Positions 33,117 to 41,697 of a DNA stretch of 64,000 bases are shown one piece after another. This stretch comes from Streptomyces sp. NBC_00620 (lineage in GTDB: Bacteria > Actinomycetota > Actinomycetes > Streptomycetales > Streptomycetaceae): positions 2,542,001 to 2,606,000 of the forward strand of contig NZ_JAPENY010000001.1 of NCBI RefSeq assembly GCF_026341825.1, in the 5' to 3' direction. Under the pieces are notes generated by a model. It was not told where the DNA came from. It made no database searches and was given only the letters and a program-made list of their open reading frames with translations. The position numbers and the translations under genes were made by a program. Positions within the stretch are counted from its first letter, which is position 1. Every line of letters starts with the position of its first letter.

Positions 33117-33764
33117 CTACTTCGTCGGCTTCTTGCCGGTCACACCAAGGTGTACCAACAGCGCAAGATTCGGCTTGAGTTCAGCCTGCTTGACGCCCCA
33201 CGACTGGAAGCCCTTCTGGTGCGAGGCCACCGCCGCGAGCATGGCGACGAGGGAACCGGCCATCGCCGCCGGGTTCACGTCCTTGTCGACCTTGCCCTTG
33301 GACTGGAGTTCGGTGACCGTGTCCGTAAGGGAGTTGTTCACGGAGTTGAGGATCTTCATGCGGATCTTGTAGAACCGCTTGTCGCCCTCGGCGGCGCCCA
33401 GATCGACGACCCTGAGGATCGCGTCGTTGCGTCGCCAGAACTCCAGGAAGCCGTCGACGAGTTCCTGTGCGGTCTGCCAGCCGGCCTTGCCGACCCAGGA
33501 ACGCCCGTCGAGCAGTTGGGTCAACTCGGCGCCCTCCGCGGCCATTTGCTCGGCGATCTCCAGGACGGCGCCTTCGACGTCCGGGAAGTACTGGTAGAAG
33601 GTCGCGGGTGAAGTGCCCGCCTTACGGGCGACATCAATGACTTTGACGTCACGGTAGGGCGAGGAGCTGAGCATCTCGCTGAGGCAGTCCAGCAGCTTCT
33701 GCCGGGTCGCCTGCCCACGCCGCCCGGCCACGCGGCCGTCGACGGTACGCACTTGTCCTGTCAT
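33117..33764 (-). CDS. TetR-family transcriptional regulator, candidate master of the catabolic regulon
   Basis: A 215-residue TetR repressor. The HTH is at about residues 22-66 (SSSPYRDVKVIDVARKAGTSPATFYQYFPDVEGAVLEIAEQM). The ligand domain is of average size and Lys-rich at its end (GKKPTK). Start at ATG 33764. A copy of the repeated operator with one arm mismatch (CTGTCATGCCGTCAG) covers the start codon, suggesting autoregulation. It lies centrally among the regulon's genes and is the only TetR not tied to another operator in the window. The link to the CTGAC-N5-GTCAG sites is inferred, not shown. In S. coelicolor a TetR gene also precedes kbpA-afsK, as I recall. Confidence 0.88.
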   Translation of the reverse strand: MTGQVRTVDGRVAGRRGQATRQKLLDCLSEMLSSSPYRDVKVIDVARKAGTSPATFYQYFPDVEGAVLEIAEQMAAEGAELTQLLDGRSWVGKAGWQTAQELVDGFLEFWRRNDAILRVVDLGAAEGDKRFYKIRMKILNSVNNSLTDTVTELQSKGKVDKDVNPAAMAGSLVAMLAAVASHQKGFQSWGVKQAELKPNLALLVHLGVTGKKPTK

Positions 33765-33772
33765 GCCGTCAG
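33758..33772. promoter_or_regulatory. Possible autoregulatory CTGAC-N5-GTCAG site (one mismatch)
   Basis: CTGTCATGCCGTCAG, spanning the tetR start codon (CAT at 33762-33764 on the plus strand). A chance match is possible. Confidence 0.45.
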
Positions 33773-33816
33773 CTTACCGAGGGGTGATCGGAGCGCGATT
33801 CGGCCGACTGCAAATG

Positions 33817-33930
33817 GGGTGCGGCTGCTCATCACAGGGGTCGGTGTGCCTGTTCACACAGGGTGCGGGTGGCTGTTCACGCGGGGGTGCGTGTGCCCGT
33901 GCACAAAGGGGTGCGCATGCTCTGCGGGAT
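33817..33930. repeat. Degenerate 21-24-base tandem repeats upstream of kbpA
   Basis: GGGTGCG or GGGTCGG begins units at 33817, 33838, 33861, 33885 and 33909; each unit also has a CTGTTCAC-like core. They occupy most of the tetR-kbpA intergenic region, so they may overlap the promoter. Confidence 0.7.
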
Positions 33931-33956
33931 GCGTGCAGGCCCGTTAGCTTGGCCGC

Positions 33957-34724
33957 ATGGCCGAATCCGCCGCTTTGCCCGAGGGCCCCGCCGTTTTCTC
34001 CGAAGGCGTCCCCTGCTGGGTCGACGCGCAGCTCCCCGACGTTGCGGCGGGCAAGCGCTTCTACGGCGAGCTGTTCGGGTGGACCTTCGAAGGCGGGCAT
34101 CACCCGGACGAACCCGGGGCCCGGGCAGTGGGGGCCGTGCGGGCGCACCGTGACGGTGTGCCCGTCGCCGCCCTCGTACCCAAGCGGGACGGCCGGATGC
34201 CCACCGTATGGACCGTGTACTTCGCGACGCCGGACGCCACCGCGCTCGCCGCCCGGATCACGGCGGAGGGCGGCCAGGTGATCACCGCGCCGATGCCGGT
34301 GCGCGACTTCGGCACGAGGGCCCTCGCGGCCGATCCGGAGGGCGCCGTGTTCGGCCTCTGGCAGGCCGACACCCACCCCGGCTTCGGCAAACGGCACGAG
34401 CCGGGCACCTTCTGCTGGGCCGAGCTGTACGCCCGGGACATGGCGGCCGTCGACCAGTTCTACGGCACCCTCTTCCTGGAGGCGCTCTTCGGCGCCGACG
34501 CCTCCCCCGACTTCGGCCGGGCCCCGGTGACCGACGTCTTCCCGGCCGAGATGCCGCCCCACTTCCTCGTCCACTTCGGCGTGGAGGACTGCGACGCCGT
34601 ACTCGGGACGGTGAACCGGCTCGGCGGCCGTGTCCAGGTGACACCCTTCGACACGTCGTACGGGCGGGTGGCGGTGGTCACGGACAATCAGGGGGCGTCG
34701 TTCGCCGTACTTCAGCGGTCCTAG
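33957..34724 (+). CDS. kbpA: VOC-fold protein, KbpA-like AfsK-binding protein
   Basis: A 255-residue protein with two vicinal-oxygen-chelate half-domains (about 18-125: VPCWVDAQLPDVAAGKRFYGELFGWTFEGG; about 143-253: FCWAELYARDMAAVDQFYGTLF). In S. coelicolor the gene immediately upstream of afsK encodes KbpA (252 residues), which binds unphosphorylated AfsK and inhibits its autophosphorylation; position and length match here. The symbol rests on that synteny and on recognition, not on a search. Metal ligands of the fold are only partly conserved, consistent with a binding rather than catalytic role. ATG 33957. Confidence 0.78.
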   Translation: MAESAALPEGPAVFSEGVPCWVDAQLPDVAAGKRFYGELFGWTFEGGHHPDEPGARAVGAVRAHRDGVPVAALVPKRDGRMPTVWTVYFATPDATALAARITAEGGQVITAPMPVRDFGTRALAADPEGAVFGLWQADTHPGFGKRHEPGTFCWAELYARDMAAVDQFYGTLFLEALFGADASPDFGRAPVTDVFPAEMPPHFLVHFGVEDCDAVLGTVNRLGGRVQVTPFDTSYGRVAVVTDNQGASFAVLQRS

Positions 34725-34987
34725 CCGTGGCGCGGCGGTTGTAATAGACGTGGTGCATCGGCTGTGAGCGGGTCCTGACCGGGTCCTGACCGGGCCATGA
34801 GCGGGCGGTGCCCGAAACGTGCGGTCATTTTGCCCCAAGACACCCCGATCCGCCCCCGGGTTCGCAACCATCGGCTCGGACAGGAAGAATCGGGGTGCGT
34901 GCCGCCATGGCGGTGCGGTGGTGAGACGCTGCACGGGGCCGCGTTCATACGTGGATGACGTGGCCCGTACGGGGAGGTGGCAGGCAA

Positions 34988-37306
34988 GTGGTGGATCAGC
35001 TGACGCAGCACGATCCGCGTCGGATCGGGCCGTTCGAGGTGCTGGGGCGGCTGGGTGCCGGCGGCATGGGGCTGGTCTATCTCGCGCGCTCGGCTTCCGG
35101 CCGGCGCGTGGCGATCAAGACGGTCAGGACGGAGCTCGCCGAGGACCAGCTGTTCCGGGTGCGCTTCTCGCGTGAGGTCGAGGCGGCCCGGGCCGTGTCC
35201 GGCTTCTACACGGCGGCCGTGGTCGACGCCGACGCGCGCGCGGCCGTCCCGTGGCTGGCCACCGCGTACGTGCCCGCGCCCTCACTGGAAGAAATAGTGA
35301 ATGAGTGCGGGCCGATGCCGGCCCAGGCGGTGCGCTGGCTCGCGGCGGGCGTGGCGGAGGCGCTGCAGTCCATCCACGGCGCGGGGCTCGTCCACCGCGA
35401 CCTGAAGCCCTCGAACGTCCTCGTCGTCGAGGACGGACCGCGAGTGATCGACTTCGGTATCGCGTCCGGCGTCTCGAACACCCGTCTGACCATGACGAAC
35501 GTCGCCGTCGGTACGCCCGCGTACATGTCGCCCGAGCAGGCGAAGGACTCGCGCAGCGTGACCGGCGCGAGCGACGTCTTCTCGCTCGGTTCGATGCTCG
35601 TCTTCGCCGCCACCGGCCACGCCCCCTTCCACGGCGCGAACCCCGTCGAGACGGTCTTCATGCTGCTCAGGGAGGGCCCGGACCTCGAAGGCCTGCCCGC
35701 CGAACTGCGCCCCCTCATCGAGTCCTGTATGCAGATGGAGGCGACCGGCCGCCCCAACCCCGCCGACCTCCAGGCCCAGCTGGCACCCCACCTCTTCGGC
35801 TCCGGATCCGACGACAGCGGTACGGCGTCGGCGTGGCTGCCCGAGCGCGCGGTGAGCCTGATCGAGGCGCGCCGCGGAGGCCGGCCGCCCGCGAAGCCGT
35901 CGCCGTCCGGCGGCCGCAGCGGGGGGCGCGGAGTCGTCCCACCCCCGCCCTCGCACGCCCCCGTGCCCGTCGGGGCGCCCGACACGGGCCCCGTGCGCCT
36001 CGCGGGCGCCCAGGTGCCCATCGGCCCAGGTCCGCGCGTTGCCGACGCCCGCGCCGCCGCCGTCAAGGCACCCCCTCCGGAGGCGGGCCTCGCCGCGTCC
36101 TGGTCCCGGCCGCGCACCGGCGTGAACGGCGCGGACCCCGCGCCCGTCGCCGCGCCCCCCGCGCCGGACTCCCCGGCCGGCTGGCGGCCGTGGCGCTTCC
36201 GTATGTCGAACGACGTATGGGGTACGCCCGCAGTCGCCGACGACCTCGTCTACGTCACCTCCTTCGAGGTGCACGCCCTCGACGTCGCGACCGGCCGGCG
36301 CCGTTTCAAGACGCGTGACGTGGCCTGGTCCATGTCGGTGGCGGACGGCCGGATCCACGCCTCCGACGGCCCCACCCTCTTCGCCCTGAACGCCCGTGAG
36401 GGCGGTGACCTGTGGCGTCTGTCGACCGACGCCTGGGTGTACTCCCTCAAGGCCGACCGGGGCACCGTCGTCACCGGCACGCGCGGCGGCGGCGTACAGG
36501 CCTGGGAGGCCGCCAACGGCCACAAGCTGTGGGAGATCTCCGGCGCCCAGACCGACTTCGAGTCCCCGGAGGCCGGGCCCGCCGTCCACGACGGCACCGT
36601 GTACGTCTGGCAGGACGCCCGGCTGCGTGCCCTGGAGGCCCGTACCGGCGAGGAGCGCTGGTCCTATCCGATCGGTGACGCGGCCTCCTGCGGGGGTGTG
36701 CCGGTGCGGATCGCGTCTGCGCCCGACGGGTACGTGTACGTCTCCGCGGGCACCCGGGTCCTCGCCATCGACGTGGCGAACGGGCACGTCCGCTGGCACT
36801 TCGAGGCCCCCGCGGTCTTCCTCTGCCCGCCCGCCTTCGCGCCCGGCCCCGCCGTCACCGGCGGTGGCGTCTACCTCGCCGACTACCTCGGCACCGTGTA
36901 CGCCCTCGACGCCACCGACGGTCGCGACCGCTGGCGTATCGCGACCGAGTCCCGTGCCTCGATCGAGCCGGTCCTCGTCGCCGCCGGTCACGTCCACGTC
37001 GGCAGCGGCAAGGGTCTCTACACCCTCGACGCCGTCACCGGCACCCCCAAGTGGCGCTTCCAGGCGGGCGGCGACCTCGTGGGCGCCCCGGCCGTCGCCG
37101 AGGGGCGCATCCACTTCGGCTCCACCGACCATCTGCTGTACACGCTGAAGGCGGACGACGGGCGTCTGCGGTGGAAGCTGGCCACCGGCGGTGAGATCAC
37201 CGGAGCTCCGGTGGTGAAGGACGGCGTCGTGTACGCGTGCAGCAAGGACCGGTGCGTGTACGCACTGGACGCGGAGAAGGGGACGGGGACGGCCCGGACG
37301 GTGTAG
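34988..37306 (+). CDS. afsK: Serine/threonine protein kinase AfsK
   Basis: A 772-residue eukaryotic-type kinase that phosphorylates AfsR in the control of secondary metabolism. Kinase domain at about residues 14-270: GAGGMG loop at 23-28, Lys44, HRDLKPSN with Asp138, DFG Asp155, and the activation loop with Thr168, the autophosphorylation residue reported for S. coelicolor AfsK. A Pro/Ala-rich linker (about 300-410) leads to a C-terminal beta-propeller of repeated PQQ/WD-like blades ([20 protein letters not shown] and similar). Start at GTG 34988, with GGGAGG about 10 bases upstream; this numbering places Thr168 correctly. It follows kbpA. Confidence 0.95.
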   Translation: MVDQLTQHDPRRIGPFEVLGRLGAGGMGLVYLARSASGRRVAIKTVRTELAEDQLFRVRFSREVEAARAVSGFYTAAVVDADARAAVPWLATAYVPAPSLEEIVNECGPMPAQAVRWLAAGVAEALQSIHGAGLVHRDLKPSNVLVVEDGPRVIDFGIASGVSNTRLTMTNVAVGTPAYMSPEQAKDSRSVTGASDVFSLGSMLVFAATGHAPFHGANPVETVFMLLREGPDLEGLPAELRPLIESCMQMEATGRPNPADLQAQLAPHLFGSGSDDSGTASAWLPERAVSLIEARRGGRPPAKPSPSGGRSGGRGVVPPPPSHAPVPVGAPDTGPVRLAGAQVPIGPGPRVADARAAAVKAPPPEAGLAASWSRPRTGVNGADPAPVAAPPAPDSPAGWRPWRFRMSNDVWGTPAVADDLVYVTSFEVHALDVATGRRRFKTRDVAWSMSVADGRIHASDGPTLFALNAREGGDLWRLSTDAWVYSLKADRGTVVTGTRGGGVQAWEAANGHKLWEISGAQTDFESPEAGPAVHDGTVYVWQDARLRALEARTGEERWSYPIGDAASCGGVPVRIASAPDGYVYVSAGTRVLAIDVANGHVRWHFEAPAVFLCPPAFAPGPAVTGGGVYLADYLGTVYALDATDGRDRWRIATESRASIEPVLVAAGHVHVGSGKGLYTLDAVTGTPKWRFQAGGDLVGAPAVAEGRIHFGSTDHLLYTLKADDGRLRWKLATGGEITGAPVVKDGVVYACSKDRCVYALDAEKGTGTARTV

Positions 37307-37308
37307 GG

Positions 37309-37530
37309 GTTTGTTCGCCCCCTCCGCCCCTACCCGTCCCTTGCTCCTGGGGGCTCCGCCCCCAGACCCCCGATCGCCCGAAGGGCTCGTCCTCAAACGC
37401 CGGACGGGCTGAAAACCTCTATCCCCGGCCGGGGAGATATTCAGCCCCTCCGGCGTTTGAGGAGCGGGGGTTTGGGGGCGGAGCCCCCAAGGGACGGGAA
37501 TGGGTAGGGGCGGAGGGGGCGAAAAAACCA
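37309..37530. repeat. Dispersed long inverted-repeat element, copy 2
   Basis: A palindromic block between the convergent afsK and hydratase genes with the same GGGGGCTCCGCCCCC hairpins and the CTCAAACGCCGG motif as 9695-9892. Its right half (about 37443-37527) is the reverse complement of 9696-9779 without a difference that I can see. It likely terminates both flanking transcripts. Confidence 0.85.
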
Positions 37531-37547
37531 CCCCCAGCCCCGACCCG

Positions 37548-38333
37548 TCAGCGGGTCCTGAAGGCCGAGCGGCGGGCGGTGAACAGGTCCGCCTGGTGTT
37601 CGTTCGGCAGGTTGCCGAGGGAGACCAGGTACGGGGCGTGGGCGAGGGCCTGCGCACGGGCCACCTCCGTTGCCGACCACAGGGCCCGGACGGTGCCCTG
37701 GACCGCCTCGGCCGGATATGAGGCGATGACCGCGGCACACTCCACGGCCGCCGCCAACGCCCCACCCGACGCGGCGAGTTCCGACACCAACCCCACCTCG
37801 TACGCCCGCCGCGCAGACACCCGCTCGGCGGTCCCCATCAACGCCATCCGCGCCACCTCCCCGAACGGCATCCGCTGCGCCATGTAGATGGACTCGTACG
37901 CGCTGACCATGCCGTACGTGGTGTGCGGATCGAAGAAGGTGGCCGTCTCGTCCGCGACGACGAACTCGGACTCCCCCAGCAGATAGAAGGCACCCCCGCA
38001 GGCCATCCCGTTCACGGCGGCGATGACCGGCTTCCACAGGTCGTTCGCCTTCGGCCCGATGGCCACGAGCGGATCGTCCACCATGTAGGGGGAGTTGGGC
38101 TGCGGAACGTCGGCCCCCCGGTCGATCCCCGTGGAGAAGGCCCGCTCGCCGGCCCCGGTGATGACCAGGGCTCGTACCGAGTCGTCGAACCGGAACTCCC
38201 GCCACGCCGAGGCGAGTTCCGCCGCCATGCCGAGATCGATCGCGTTGAGCTTCTCCGGCCGGTCGAGGGTGAGGACGGCGACCCCGGAGTCCTTGTCGAT
38301 GCTGATGCGCAGACCGCCGTCGCTGCCGCTCAT
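37548..38333 (-). CDS. Enoyl-CoA hydratase/isomerase
   Basis: A 261-residue crotonase-fold protein. Core motifs: LTLDRPEKLNAIDLGMAAEL near residue 22, GAGERAFSTGIDRGADVPQP near 60, and VIAAVNGMACGGAFYLLGESEFVVADETATFFDPHTTYGMV near 104-144. The usual catalytic Glu positions appear replaced (FFDPH), so an isomerase or atypical hydratase is possible. ATG 38333 overlaps the DUF35 stop (ATGA). It is the last gene of the thiolase-DUF35-hydratase operon read from the 40020/40047 operators. Confidence 0.88.
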   Translation of the reverse strand: MSGSDGGLRISIDKDSGVAVLTLDRPEKLNAIDLGMAAELASAWREFRFDDSVRALVITGAGERAFSTGIDRGADVPQPNSPYMVDDPLVAIGPKANDLWKPVIAAVNGMACGGAFYLLGESEFVVADETATFFDPHTTYGMVSAYESIYMAQRMPFGEVARMALMGTAERVSARRAYEVGLVSELAASGGALAAAVECAAVIASYPAEAVQGTVRALWSATEVARAQALAHAPYLVSLGNLPNEHQADLFTARRSAFRTR

Positions 38334-38785
38334 GACCGCTCCAGGACCCAGCGGGGCACGGACACCCCGGCGAGGTCGGTGACCTCGGTGAACACGGCCT
38401 GCACCCGCGCGCCGATCCGAATCCGTTCCACCGCGACGGAGTTGAGCGGCGCGCCGGGCCCGCTCACCAGATTTCCCACGAGCCGTATCCGGGGCGCCTC
38501 CGCGAGCTCCACCACGATCGCGTTGTACGGGGCCTGCGCGGCGTAGGCGGGAAGGAGCGGCGGATGCGGGACGACGTAGGACCAGACCCGCCCCCTCCCG
38601 CTCATCTTCCGCCACTCGCTCGCGAAGGAGTGGCAGTGCGGGCAGCAGGGGCGGGGCGGGAAGCGGAGTTCGCCGCAGTCGGCGCAGGCCTGGATCCGGA
38701 GTTCGCCCTGGGCGGCGTACTGCCAGAAGGGGGCGCCGTCGTCGTCGGGGACGGGGGAGAGGAGGGTGGTCTCGTCGTCGCTCAT
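38330..38785 (-). CDS. DUF35 / OB-fold zinc-ribbon partner protein
   Basis: A 151-residue protein with the zinc ribbon CADCGELRFPPRPCCPHC near residue 34 and an OB fold after it (GRGRVWSYVVPHPPLLPAYAAQAPYNAIVVELAEAPRIRLVGNLV). It is sandwiched between the thiolase (6 bases upstream) and the hydratase (4-base overlap), the classic arrangement of Ltp2-DUF35 aldolase systems. ATG 38785. It is the second DUF35 in the window, so two separate thiolase/aldolase complexes are expected. Confidence 0.9.
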   Translation of the reverse strand: MSDDETTLLSPVPDDDGAPFWQYAAQGELRIQACADCGELRFPPRPCCPHCHSFASEWRKMSGRGRVWSYVVPHPPLLPAYAAQAPYNAIVVELAEAPRIRLVGNLVSGPGAPLNSVAVERIRIGARVQAVFTEVTDLAGVSVPRWVLERS

Positions 38786-38791
38786 GGTCGG

Positions 38792-39988
38792 TCAACTCCT
38801 CAGGAGGAGAGCGGAAGTTGGTACGCCTTCACCGGCGGTGACCAGGCAGGTGGCGGCGCCCGGCACCTGGGCGGTACTCGTACCCCGCAGCTGCTTCACG
38901 CCCTCGTTGATGAGGTTGAAGCCGTGCACGTACGCCTCGGAGAGACCGCCTCCCCCCGTGTTCATGGGCAGCCGCCCCCCGATCTCCAGCGCCCCGCCCT
39001 CCGTGAACCCCGCGCCCTCGCCCTTCCCGCAGAAGCCGTACCCCTCCAGGGAGAGCGGGATGAGGGGCGTGAACGCGTCGTAGATCTGCGCGACGTCCAC
39101 ATCCTCCGGCGTGAAGTCGGCGTGTTTCCACAGGTGTCGGGCGGCGGTCCAGGCAGGTCCTGTGAGGGGGTCGTCGTTCCAGTAGTTGACCATGCCGTGG
39201 TGCTGGGCGGGCAGGCCCTGGGCGGCGGAGTGGACGTATACGGGCTTGCGCCGGCAGTCCCTGGCCCGCTCGGCGGAGACGATGACGCACGCCAACGCAC
39301 CGTCCGTCTCGAGGCAGTTGTCGAAGAGGCAGAGGGGTTCGCTGATCCAGCGGGAGGTCATGTACATCTCGCGGGTGAGGGGCCGCTCGTACATGATCGC
39401 GGCCGGGTTCTGGTTGGCGCGGTTGCGGCAGGCGAGGGCGACGTTGAAGAGGTGGTCGCGGGTCGCGCCGTACTCGTGCATGTAGCGGCGCGCGAGCATG
39501 CCGATCTCGTCGGCCGGTCTGAGGAGCCCGAAGGGGCGCGTCCACTGGGCGGGGGTGGGGAGTTGGACGGTGGTGTTCTTCCACGGGCGGGGGCCGGAGC
39601 CCCGTTTCCGTGATCGCCAGGCGACGCCGACCGTGGCCTGCCCGGTGGCGACCGCGGCGGCGAGATGCGCGACGGTGGCGCACGAACCCCCGCCGCCGTA
39701 CCCGACCTTGCTGAAGAAGCTGAGATCGCCGAGCCCGACGGCCTTCGCCACCTCCACCTCGTCCGTCTCCTCCATCGTGTAGGAGGCGAGCCCGTCGACC
39801 TCCGCGGGAGCGATCCCGGCGTCGTCGAGGGCGGCGAGGATCGCACGACAGGCCAAGGTCTTCTCGGACTCGGGGAGTTGCTTGGCGAAGTCGGTCTGGC
39901 CGATCCCGACGATGGCGGTGGCGTCCTTGATCCCCGGCATGCTCCTGGGGATGGCCCTTTTCGTTGCTCTTGTCGCGGTCCTTGCCAT
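38792..39988 (-). CDS. SCP2-type thiolase / Ltp2-like aldolase
   Basis: A thiolase-fold protein of about 398 residues. AIVGIGQTDFAKQLPESEKTLACRAILAALDDAGI near the start, VGYGGGGSCATVAHLAAAVATGQATVGVAW near residue 87, VAQIYDAFTPLIPLSLEGYGFCGKGEGAGF near 290, and NTGGGGLSEAYVHGFNLINEGVKQLRG near 340. The YDAF Tyr of Ltp2 is kept. Start chosen at ATG 39988, because GGAGG lies 9 bases upstream; ATG 39940 is a shorter alternative. It heads the operon thiolase-DUF35-hydratase and is divergent from the FadD3-like ligase. Confidence 0.9.
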   Translation of the reverse strand: MARTATRATKRAIPRSMPGIKDATAIVGIGQTDFAKQLPESEKTLACRAILAALDDAGIAPAEVDGLASYTMEETDEVEVAKAVGLGDLSFFSKVGYGGGGSCATVAHLAAAVATGQATVGVAWRSRKRGSGPRPWKNTTVQLPTPAQWTRPFGLLRPADEIGMLARRYMHEYGATRDHLFNVALACRNRANQNPAAIMYERPLTREMYMTSRWISEPLCLFDNCLETDGALACVIVSAERARDCRRKPVYVHSAAQGLPAQHHGMVNYWNDDPLTGPAWTAARHLWKHADFTPEDVDVAQIYDAFTPLIPLSLEGYGFCGKGEGAGFTEGGALEIGGRLPMNTGGGGLSEAYVHGFNLINEGVKQLRGTSTAQVPGAATCLVTAGEGVPTSALLLRS

Positions 39989-40019
39989 GTGCGCGCACCT
40001 CCGCACGGAGTCCCGACTG

Positions 40020-40034
40020 CTGACAGGGCGTCAG
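40020..40034. promoter_or_regulatory. CTGAC-N5-GTCAG operator (perfect arms)
   Basis: CTGACAGGGCGTCAG, 32 bases upstream of the thiolase ATG at 39988 (minus strand). Confidence 0.8.
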
Positions 40035-40046
40035 GCTACAGCTAAT

Positions 40047-40061
40047 CTGACGGTCAGTCAG
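40047..40061. promoter_or_regulatory. CTGAC-N5-GTCAG operator (perfect arms)
   Basis: CTGACGGTCAGTCAG, 32 bases upstream of the ligase ATG at 40093. Centred 27 bases from the 40020 site, the pair being arranged symmetrically between the divergent starts. Confidence 0.82.
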
Positions 40062-40092
40062 CTAGTGCGTTTCGGGTGCAGGGAGGCGTGAG

Positions 40093-41697
40093 ATGCGCGG
40101 AGACCTGGAGTGGGGCAGCATCCCGGGACTGGTCCGGTCGGCGGCCGAACGGTACGCCGGCGTGGAGGCGGTCGTCGACGGCCGTACGCGCATCTCGTAC
40201 GAGGAGCTGGGCGCCCGCGTCGAACGCGCGGCGGCGGCCTGTCTCGCGAGCGGGGTGCGGCAGGGTGACCGGGTCGCCATCTGGGCGCCGAACACCCTCG
40301 ACTGGATCGTCTCCGCCCTGGGCGCGGTGTCGGCGGGGGCCGTCCTGGTCCCGCTGAACACGCGCTTCAAGGGGACGGAAGCGGCGTACATACTGGCCAG
40401 CAGCCGGGCCCGGCTGCTGTTCGTGACGGGCACCTTCCTCGGCACGTCGTACGTGGCGTCGCTGCGGCGGGCCGCGGGGGAGGGGGAGGGCACGGGCCCG
40501 CTCCCCGGCCTCCCGCACCTCGAACAGGTGGTCGTGCTCTCGGACGACGCTCCCGCCGACTTCCGTACCTGGAAGGACTTCCTCGCGGGTGGGGAGGGAG
40601 TGGCGGCGGAGGAAGTACGTGAGCGGGAGGCGGCCCTCTCCGGAAGCTCGCCCTCCGACATCGTCTTCACGTCCGGGACGACGGGCCGTCCGAAGGGTGC
40701 GGTGATCACCCACGCGCAGACGCTTCGCGCGTACGCCGTGTGGAGCGAACTGTCGGGCCTCCGCGAGGGCGACCGCTACCTGATCGTGAACCCCTTCTTC
40801 CACACCTTCGGCTACAAGGCCGGGATCGTGGCCTGCCTGATGCGCGGCGCGACGATGGTCCCGCAACCGGTGTTCAACGTCGACACGGTCCTCGCGAACG
40901 TGGCCTCGGAACGGATATCGGTCCTCCCCGGCCCGCCCACCCTCCACCAGTCCCTGCTGGACCACCCGTCCCGGGACGCGCACGACCTCTCGGCACTGCG
41001 GCTGGTGGTGACGGGCGCGGCCGTGGTCCCTCTGCGGCTCGTCGAGCGCCTGAAGTCGGAGCTGAAGATCGACACGGTCCTGACGGCGTACGGGCTCTCG
41101 GAGGCGAGCGGCATCGTCACGATGTGCCGCCGGGGAGACGCCCCGACGGTCATCGCCTCCACGTCGGGACGCGCGATCCCGGACACGGAGATACGGGTCG
41201 TCGGACCCTCGGGCGACCCGGTCGACGTCGGCTCCCCCGGGGAGATCCTGGTCCGCGGCTTCAACGTCATGCAGGGCTACTTCGAAGACGCGGAAGCGAC
41301 GGCAGCCGTCCTCGGAACGGACGGCTGGCTCCGGACGGGCGACGTAGGCGTGTTGGACGCCGCCGGAAACCTCCGCATCACCGACCGCATCAAGGACATG
41401 TTCATCGTCGGCGGCTTCAACGCCTACCCCGCCGAGATCGAACAACTCCTCGGCCTGCACCCGGACGTGGCCGACATCGCCGTGATCGGCGTACCGGACG
41501 GCCGCCTCGGCGAGGTCGGCAAGGCGTACGTGGTCCGCCGACCGGGCTCCATGGTCACCGCCGACGACCTGATCGCCTGGTCACGACGCGAGATGGCGAA
41601 CTACAAGGTGCCGCGGGTGGTGGAGTTCGTGGGGGAGCTGCCTCGGAACGCGAGTGGGAAGGTGGTCAAGGGGGAGTTGCGGGGGCGGGCTTCCTGA
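40093..41697 (+). CDS. FadD3-like acyl-CoA ligase (AMP-forming)
   Basis: A 534-residue ANL-family ligase. P-loop FTSGTTGRPKGAVIT near residue 195, AYGLSEASG near 333, TGDVGVLD near 415, hinge ITDRIKDMFIVGGFNAYP near 430, and Lys in NASGKVVKGEL near the end. The N-terminal part (RVAIWAPNTLDWIVSALGAV, VPLNTRFKGTEAAYIL) closely recalls mycobacterial FadD3, which activates a steroid-derived bicyclic propionate. This suggests, but does not prove, a cyclic acid substrate. ATG 40093. Its last 97 bases are overlapped by the convergent DUF559 gene. Confidence 0.9.
   Translation: MRGDLEWGSIPGLVRSAAERYAGVEAVVDGRTRISYEELGARVERAAAACLASGVRQGDRVAIWAPNTLDWIVSALGAVSAGAVLVPLNTRFKGTEAAYILASSRARLLFVTGTFLGTSYVASLRRAAGEGEGTGPLPGLPHLEQVVVLSDDAPADFRTWKDFLAGGEGVAAEEVREREAALSGSSPSDIVFTSGTTGRPKGAVITHAQTLRAYAVWSELSGLREGDRYLIVNPFFHTFGYKAGIVACLMRGATMVPQPVFNVDTVLANVASERISVLPGPPTLHQSLLDHPSRDAHDLSALRLVVTGAAVVPLRLVERLKSELKIDTVLTAYGLSEASGIVTMCRRGDAPTVIASTSGRAIPDTEIRVVGPSGDPVDVGSPGEILVRGFNVMQGYFEDAEATAAVLGTDGWLRTGDVGVLDAAGNLRITDRIKDMFIVGGFNAYPAEIEQLLGLHPDVADIAVIGVPDGRLGEVGKAYVVRRPGSMVTADDLIAWSRREMANYKVPRVVEFVGELPRNASGKVVKGELRGRAS

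Noticed and set aside
35282..37765. An 827-codon minus-strand frame opposite afsK
   Set aside because: Antisense to a clearly recognised kinase; no domain and no start signal.
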